Source: UBA2428 sp002343545
Lineage (GTDB): Bacteria > Bdellovibrionota > UBA2428
Assembly: GCA_937952285.1 (NCBI GenBank)
Contig: CALFZE010000105.1
Coordinates: 1-35,481, forward strand
Length of the DNA stretch: 35,481 nucleotides
Direction of reading: 5' to 3'
Both the position numbers and the translations under genes were made by a program. Of this stretch, positions 30,846 to 35,481 are shown one piece after another. The notes below the pieces were generated by a model that was not told where the DNA came from, did not search any database, and worked only from the letters and a program-made list of their open reading frames with translations. Positions within the stretch are counted from its first letter, which is position 1, and each line of letters opens with the position of its first letter.

Positions 30846-31697
30846 ATGGCTTTAGGACGTTGGTGGAGGCGCAACCAAAAGGGCGTCGTGATCGCGGCTC
30901 TCTTCGCGGCTCCGCTCATTCCCATTTTTCTCATGCGCATCGATTTGCCGCGACTGAATCTCTACGACCGAGCGCAATCCTACGTCGTGCATCCGCTCTC
31001 GGAGCTCGTCACGAACGCGTTCCAGGGCGTCGGCCACATCTGGTCGCGCTACCTTTACCTCGTCGACACCCAGCGGAACAACGAAGCGCTCAAGCAGGAA
31101 ATCGCCGGCCTCAAGAACGAGATCCTCGGTTTCGAGGAAGTCCGGATCGAGAACGAACGGCTCCGCCAGCTCACCTCGCTGCCGGAGTTTCCCAAGTTCG
31201 ACGGCGTCACCGCGCGTATCATCGGCCAGGACCTTTCCTCGGAGAGCCTCGGTTTTCTCATCAACGCGGGCGAAGCCCAGGGCCTGAAGCCCCGCATGCC
31301 CGTCATCACGGCGGACGGCGTCGTCGGCACGATCGAGCGCGTCTTCGCGCATTCCGCGCTCTTCACGAGCGTGCAGGACCCGGCGCACGACGTCGACGGG
31401 CTGAGCGTGCGCACGCGCGCGCGCATGATCGTGGAGGGTAAGGGCAAGCCGCTCGTCGCGCGCCTCAAGTATCTCGACCGCGCCGAGGACGTTCGCGTCG
31501 GCGACGAGATCCTCACGAGCGGACTCGACGGCGTTTTCCCGAAGGGCCTTCGCATCGGCCTCATCGTCAAGGTCGATCGCCCGCGCACGGGGATCCTGCA
31601 GGAAGCCTTGCTCCGTCCCTCGGTCGACCTGGGTCGTCTCGAAGAAGTCGTCGTCCTGCGTCGATCCGAAGAGGCGCTCGGGGCGGCCGCGCGATGA
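30846..31697 (+). CDS. mreC: Rod-shape determining protein MreC
   Basis: Periplasmic scaffold of the elongasome. An N-terminal membrane helix (KGVVIAALFAAPLIPIFLM) is followed by a coiled coil (NNEALKQEIAGLKNEILGFEEVRIENERLRQL), then the two beta domains with GVTARIIGQDLSS, GVVGTIERVFAHSALFTSVQDP and VGDEILTSGLDGVFPKGLRIG. The length of 283 is normal. It overlaps mreD by 4 nt. mreB is not in the window. Confidence 0.95.
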   Translation: MALGRWWRRNQKGVVIAALFAAPLIPIFLMRIDLPRLNLYDRAQSYVVHPLSELVTNAFQGVGHIWSRYLYLVDTQRNNEALKQEIAGLKNEILGFEEVRIENERLRQLTSLPEFPKFDGVTARIIGQDLSSESLGFLINAGEAQGLKPRMPVITADGVVGTIERVFAHSALFTSVQDPAHDVDGLSVRTRARMIVEGKGKPLVARLKYLDRAEDVRVGDEILTSGLDGVFPKGLRIGLIVKVDRPRTGILQEALLRPSVDLGRLEEVVVLRRSEEALGAAAR

Positions 31698-32242
31698 TGA
31701 CCCAAACCCAGAAGCGCATCTTCGAGTGGCCGATGCTGCTCGTCGCGATCTGGGCTCTCCAGGCGCTCGAGATTTCGCTCCTGCAGCTGCCCGCGCACGC
31801 GGGCGGACTCAACGTCATTTCGATTCTCTCGGTCTACCTGGCGCTCACGCGCAGCTGGCCCGTCCTGCTCGTGCTCTCGACCGTGCTCGCCGTCATGGCG
31901 AGCGCGGCCGTCACGCACTCCGGGGGCGTCGTGCTCGCCGCTTACGTCTGGACGGCGCTCGCCACGAAGGCGGCGGCCCAAGCCTTCGCGCTCGAGGGGC
32001 GCCGCCAGTTCACGGGTCTCGTCGCGGGCGCCTTCGTCTTTCGCAAGGCCCTGACCTTCGTCCTGCTCTCGACCTTCGACGTGCAGCCGACGCTCACGGG
32101 CGCCATCGGCTACACCCTCGCGGGCGTCGTCCCCGCGGCCATCGCGGGGTGGTTCCTTTTCCCGCTCTTCATGGCGTGGGACGCGTACTTCCTGCACGAA
32201 GCGGAAGACGCGCGCGAATTGAACCCGGACCGGATCAAATAG
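31694..32242 (+). CDS. mreD: Rod-shape determining protein MreD
   Basis: A hydrophobic multi-span membrane protein of 182 residues between mreC and mrdA. Helices include MLLVAIWALQALEISLLQL, VISILSVYLALTRSWPVLLVLST and LTFVLLSTFDVQPTLTGAIGYTL. Sequence conservation in MreD is weak, so the call rests mainly on position and topology. It is the middle gene of the elongasome operon and overlaps mreC. Confidence 0.82.
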   Translation: MMTQTQKRIFEWPMLLVAIWALQALEISLLQLPAHAGGLNVISILSVYLALTRSWPVLLVLSTVLAVMASAAVTHSGGVVLAAYVWTALATKAAAQAFALEGRRQFTGLVAGAFVFRKALTFVLLSTFDVQPTLTGAIGYTLAGVVPAAIAGWFLFPLFMAWDAYFLHEAEDARELNPDRIK

Positions 32243-32263
32243 GCGGCTTGAGGAGAAGTCGGG

Positions 32264-34192
32264 ATGCTCGGACAAAGCGAAGCGATACGGGAATACCAAC
32301 CCAAGTTCCCCGTCCTCTACGCCATTCTCGTCGGGCTCTTCTGCCTGCTCGCGCTGCGGCTCGCGTACTTGCAGCTGTACCGCGGCGGCTTCTACTACCG
32401 ATTCTCGCAGCAGAACTCGCTGCGAAAGGAAAAACTGCCCGGACCCCGCGGCCAGATCTTCGACCGCGACCAGCGCCTGCTCGTGGACAACCGCCTTCAA
32501 CTCGACGTGACGGTGACCCCGCAGTTCATCAAGGATCCGCCGCAAACCCTCGGCCTGCTCGCCTCGCTCGCGGGTGAGCCCGTGGAACCCATCCTGAACG
32601 ACTACCGCAACCGCTCGAAGGGCGCGCCGAAGTTCCAACCGATCACCCTCATCCAAAACATCCCGTGGGAAACCGTCGTCAAGATCGAGCGCTCGCGCGC
32701 CCAGCTCGGCGGCGTGAACGTCGAATCCCGCATTCGTCGCACCTACCTGCAAGGCACCTCGGGCGCCCACCTGCTCGGTTACCTGAGCGAAGTCACCAAG
32801 AAGGACCTCGAGAAGCACAAGAACCTTGGCGGTTCCTACGAGATCGGCGACTGGATCGGTCGCTTCGGCCTCGAATCCAAATGGGAAAAGTACCTGCGCG
32901 GCCGCGACGGCGTGCGCTTCGTCGTCGTGGACGCCCACGGTCACCGCATCTCGGAGTCGACCTCGAACGAACCGGGCCTGAGCGGCTTCGAGAAGAACAT
33001 CGAGCCCGAGCCGGGCCTTAATCTCGTGCTCACGCTCGACGCCGATCTCCAGCAGACCATCCAAGAGGCCATGAAGGGGAAGATGGGCTCGGTCGTCGCG
33101 CTCGACCCGCGCACGGGCGAAGTCCTCGCGATGCACAGCCAGCCGAGCTTCGACCCGACCGAGATGGCATCGAAGGGCCCCGAGCTCTGGTCCAGCTTCT
33201 ACAACAACCCCTACGGCCCGCTCCGCAACAAGGCCGTGCAGGATCACTTCCCGCCCGGATCGACCTTCAAGGTCTTCTCGGGCCTCGCGGGGCTCGAGGC
33301 CGGCATCCTCGATCCTTCGACGAAGGTCTTTTGCCCGGGCTTCTACCGTTTCGGTCGACGCGTCTATTCCTGTCACAAGAAGGAAGGCCACGGTTACGTG
33401 GACCTCAAGAGCGCGATCTCGGGAAGCTGCGACGTTTACTTTTGGTCGCTCGCGTCGCGCATCTCGATCGACAAGATCTCCGAGATGGGCACCTACTTCG
33501 GGCTCGGCCGCAAGACGGGCATCGACCTCTCGCACGAGCGCCCCGGCCTTATGCCGACCGAGGAGTGGAAGCAAAAAGCCTACAAGGAAGTCTGGAACCC
33601 GGGCGAGACGCTATCGGCTTCGATCGGCCAGGGTTACACCCTCGTGACGCCGCTGCAGCTCGCCGTGTCCTACGCGACGCTCGTGAACGGCGGCAATCTC
33701 TATCGCCCCTACGTCCTCTCGCGCATCGAGACGATCCAGGGCGAAGTCATCGAGCGCTTCGGCCCCGAGCTCCTGGGCAACCACAACATCAATCCGGACT
33801 ACCTCGCCAAGATCAAGGAAGGCCTCGAGGCCGTGGTGAACGCGCCCGGCGGCACGGGCTACAACGCCGTACGCTCGAAGGACGTGATCATCGGCGGCAA
33901 GAGCGGCACGGTGCAGGTCATCAATTTCGCCTCGCGCGAAGAAGCTTACCGTCCTTGCCACGAGCTCCCCTTCGAGAAACGACACCACGCCTGGTTCGTC
34001 GGCTACGCGCCGGCTTCCGCCCCCGAGATCGTCGTGGCGGTTTTCGGGATGCACGAGTGCGCGGGTTCCCGCGTCGCGGGTCCCGTCGTGAAGGCCGTCA
34101 TCGAAAAGTGGAACCAAAAGAAGATGCTGAAGGAATTCGGTCCCAAGCCGGCCTCGGCGACCGTTCCCGGCGCCGAGGTTCAGGGCCGCTGA
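32264..34192 (+). CDS. mrdA: Penicillin-binding protein 2 (elongasome transpeptidase)
   Basis: Crosslinks peptidoglycan during cell elongation. An N-terminal membrane helix (FPVLYAILVGLFCLLALRLAYL) is followed by the dimerisation domain (LPGPRGQIFDRDQRLLVDN). The transpeptidase domain has STFK with Ser333 in PPGSTFK, SCD at 388-390 and KSGT at 546-549. The length of 642 is typical. GAGGAGAAG lies upstream of the ATG. rodA, often next in this operon, is absent; a hairpin follows the stop. Confidence 0.95.
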   Translation: MLGQSEAIREYQPKFPVLYAILVGLFCLLALRLAYLQLYRGGFYYRFSQQNSLRKEKLPGPRGQIFDRDQRLLVDNRLQLDVTVTPQFIKDPPQTLGLLASLAGEPVEPILNDYRNRSKGAPKFQPITLIQNIPWETVVKIERSRAQLGGVNVESRIRRTYLQGTSGAHLLGYLSEVTKKDLEKHKNLGGSYEIGDWIGRFGLESKWEKYLRGRDGVRFVVVDAHGHRISESTSNEPGLSGFEKNIEPEPGLNLVLTLDADLQQTIQEAMKGKMGSVVALDPRTGEVLAMHSQPSFDPTEMASKGPELWSSFYNNPYGPLRNKAVQDHFPPGSTFKVFSGLAGLEAGILDPSTKVFCPGFYRFGRRVYSCHKKEGHGYVDLKSAISGSCDVYFWSLASRISIDKISEMGTYFGLGRKTGIDLSHERPGLMPTEEWKQKAYKEVWNPGETLSASIGQGYTLVTPLQLAVSYATLVNGGNLYRPYVLSRIETIQGEVIERFGPELLGNHNINPDYLAKIKEGLEAVVNAPGGTGYNAVRSKDVIIGGKSGTVQVINFASREEAYRPCHELPFEKRHHAWFVGYAPASAPEIVVAVFGMHECAGSRVAGPVVKAVIEKWNQKKMLKEFGPKPASATVPGAEVQGR

Positions 34193-34194
34193 GG

Positions 34195-34216
34195 GGAAGG
34201 CCCTTTCGGGCCTTCC
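34195..34216. terminator. Hairpin between convergent mrdA and lipoprotein genes
   Basis: GGAAGGCCC (34195-34203) pairs with GGGCCTTCC (34208-34216) around TTTC. It lies exactly in the gap between the two stop codons. It probably ends both transcripts, although the T-run is poor. Confidence 0.65.
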
Positions 34217-34777
34217 TTAGAAAAGACGCCGCGTATACTTCCAGCAGTAGACGCCGTCGGTCGTCGCGTGAAAGCGAGCGGGGTCCGAGCAGAATTCGTT
34301 CTCGGCGTGGGCCGCCGCGTCCGCGGCCTCGTCCGCGTTGCGCCCCATGAAACCGGCGTAGAACTCGTTCGCGGTCCAACTCCATTGCTTCTGCCTTTGC
34401 AGGAAGCCCAGGAGCGTCGCCGACTGCTCGCTCGACTGGCCCTCTTGCACGCGAAACACACGCTCGGCCTGCAAGCTCGTCGCCTCGGCCGGCAAAAGTT
34501 CGAGGGGCTCCTTGAAGTCGAAGCCGAAGGCCGTCTCGATCGGCGATCCTTCGCACTGGCTCCCCGTGTAGAACGAAAAGCTTTCCGCCATGCCGGACTT
34601 CACGACGATCGCCGAAGCGCGGAAAGAACCGTTTTTGTGGGGCAAGCATTCCGTCTGCCAATGCCCCAGGAGGGAATCCTTGGCGATCGAAGCGGGCGCG
34701 CGACCCGCCTCGGGCAGACTGCTGCAGGCCCCCACGGCCAAAGCCACGGCGACGATTCCTAAAGACGACATCTTCAT
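34217..34777 (-). CDS. Four-Cys lipoprotein, family B (186 aa)
   Basis: Lipobox VGAC with Cys18. LLGHWQTECLP (residues 36-46) matches the GEWTSECLP motif of the lipoprotein at 26989. Further cysteines in the same order occur at SQCEGSP, NEFCSDP and VYCWKYT. A very good Shine-Dalgarno AGGAGGG lies 6 nt before the ATG. No known family is recognised. It converges with mrdA and lies downstream of hslO on the same strand. Confidence 0.85.
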   Translation of the reverse strand: MKMSSLGIVAVALAVGACSSLPEAGRAPASIAKDSLLGHWQTECLPHKNGSFRASAIVVKSGMAESFSFYTGSQCEGSPIETAFGFDFKEPLELLPAEATSLQAERVFRVQEGQSSEQSATLLGFLQRQKQWSWTANEFYAGFMGRNADEAADAAAHAENEFCSDPARFHATTDGVYCWKYTRRLF

Positions 34778-34879
34778 GCGGATCCCTCCTGAACACCCCG
34801 AAGGGCTGCCGACAGCTTAGCCCGTTCCGAACGCGCACGGAAGTCCAGGGCGTTCCGTTCGGGCGTTTCGAGGGAAGAA

Positions 34880-35481
34880 TCAGTTCGAATCGGTCGGGCC
34901 TTCGGTCAGGCCGTACTTACGGCCGCAGAATTCGCAGGTCACCGTAACGAGTCGCGACGAAGGACTCTGCCCTTCGACGGCTTCCTGCCGCTGCATGAGG
35001 GCCAGCGCCCGGCCTGCGCGTTCTTCCGAACAAGTGCAGTCGAAACGCACGTTGCCCGCGTAAAGAAGCTTCTCTCCGCCCGTCGGAAAGAGAAAACGCA
35101 GGAGGGCTTCCGTCGTCGCCTCGGAGCTCGTCGTTTCGAGGGCCCACTTCGAGAGGGGACCCAGATCTTCCATGAAGCGGTGCCAGATCGAAAGCAGCTC
35201 AAGCTGGCGGGCTTCCGTGTTCTGCGGGAGCACGTGCACGAGGTAGCCCACGGCCCGCTGCACGCGAAAGGGCTTCTCGGGGTCGTCGGTCGGCACGACC
35301 TGCACGCTCAAGCTCACGCCGCAGGCCCGCTGCTCGCTGCGCTCCAAGTACTCGACGAGATCGCCGCCCACGTGTCCCGAGGACGGCACGATGCCCGTGT
35401 AATCCGCGAGGGGAGGGGTCGAACGCCGGACCTGAAGGATTCCCGTGCCGAGCGGCTCGTCGAGTCGACTCACGACGGCCT
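34880..35481 (-). CDS. hslO: Hsp33 redox-regulated chaperone, 5' end cut by the window edge
   Basis: Oxidation-activated holdase. The C-terminal zinc center is clear: CTC in VRFDCTCSEERAG and CEFC in VTCEFCGRKYGL. The upstream part shows GTGILQVRR, the GIVPSSGHVGGDLVEYLERSEQ segment and VGYLVHVLPQ. About 200 residues are present; Hsp33 is usually about 290. The frame stays open to the window end, and the first Met in the frame (35473) is internal, not the start. It is the last gene in the window. Confidence 0.92.
   Translation of the reverse strand, partial: AVVSRLDEPLGTGILQVRRSTPPLADYTGIVPSSGHVGGDLVEYLERSEQRACGVSLSVQVVPTDDPEKPFRVQRAVGYLVHVLPQNTEARQLELLSIWHRFMEDLGPLSKWALETTSSEATTEALLRFLFPTGGEKLLYAGNVRFDCTCSEERAGRALALMQRQEAVEGQSPSSRLVTVTCEFCGRKYGLTEGPTDSN

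Noticed and set aside
29135..31441. Plus-strand ORF of 768 aa
   Set aside because: It is antisense to the PpiD-like gene and then crosses mreC in the wrong frame. The composition is that of a shadow frame.
31055..33574. Minus-strand ORF of 839 aa
   Set aside because: It is antisense to mreC, mreD and mrdA, all of which have recognisable domains; composition is His/Arg/Asp-rich as expected for a shadow.
1..35481. CRISPR array, prophage, integron or defence island
   Set aside because: No regularly spaced repeats, integrase, transposase, toxin-antitoxin or nuclease gene sets were seen on either strand.

Overview
The window is a high-GC chromosomal segment from a Gram-negative bacterium. It has KDO/LPS synthesis genes (kdsA, kdsB), Lol-type lipoproteins, an inner-membrane parvulin chaperone, the elongasome genes mreC-mreD-mrdA, and third-codon positions that are mostly G or C. 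The tmk-holB-ricT-tatD cluster, the many unrecognised exported proteins and a delta-type gene mix suggest Bdellovibrionota or a neighbouring lineage of the former Deltaproteobacteria. That placement is inference, not proof. There is no prophage, CRISPR array or complete insertion sequence. A piece of Illumina adapter lies inside the ppiD-like gene (29572-29601), so the contig is probably a draft or metagenome assembly.

Layout. 1-6480: a truncated pseudopilin-like gene, a small lipoprotein, tRNA-Leu(UAA), a ClpP-family protease, two convergent exported proteins with C-terminal membrane tails, and a TPMT-like methyltransferase. 6503-8837: two small membrane proteins, a perfect 27-bp inverted repeat, and a lipoprotein joining a SurA-like region to a DsbA domain. 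8848-12995: a tightly overlapping operon of tmk, holB, ricT (PSP1), tatD and an RmlD-like protein without two catalytic residues. 13109-14414 (minus strand): a hypothetical protein preceded by a 6S RNA gene. 14498-16657: a response-regulator-like protein with a long Pro/Ala linker, then birA. 16898-19117: two exported proteins with strong Shine-Dalgarno sites and terminators, then trmL. 19274-20421 (minus): rplM-rpsI, with an unusually extended L13. 20582-26926: an exported protein, a zinc-ribbon membrane protein, a thiolase plus multifunctional beta-oxidation protein pair, then kdsB. 26989-28635: a lipoprotein and kdsA. 28650-30751 (minus): an anchored hypothetical protein and the PpiD/SurA-like chaperone. 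30846-34192: mreC-mreD-mrdA. 34217-35481 (minus): a paralogue of the 26989 lipoprotein and a truncated hslO (Hsp33).

How the genes fit together. This is mainly housekeeping: nucleotide supply and replication (tmk, holB), translation (tRNA, L13, S9, TrmL), envelope building (KdsA/KdsB, MreC/MreD/PBP2), envelope protein folding (DsbA-like, PpiD-like) and fatty acid oxidation. No obvious new multigene defence or biosynthetic system is visible. The most interesting signals are a 6S RNA that is easy to miss, a recurrent -10-like hexamer placed 6-9 nt before start codons that lack a Shine-Dalgarno site (apparent leaderless starts), a four-cysteine lipoprotein family with two copies, altered active sites in KdsA and the RmlD-like protein, a long hairpin inside tmk, and the adapter remnant.
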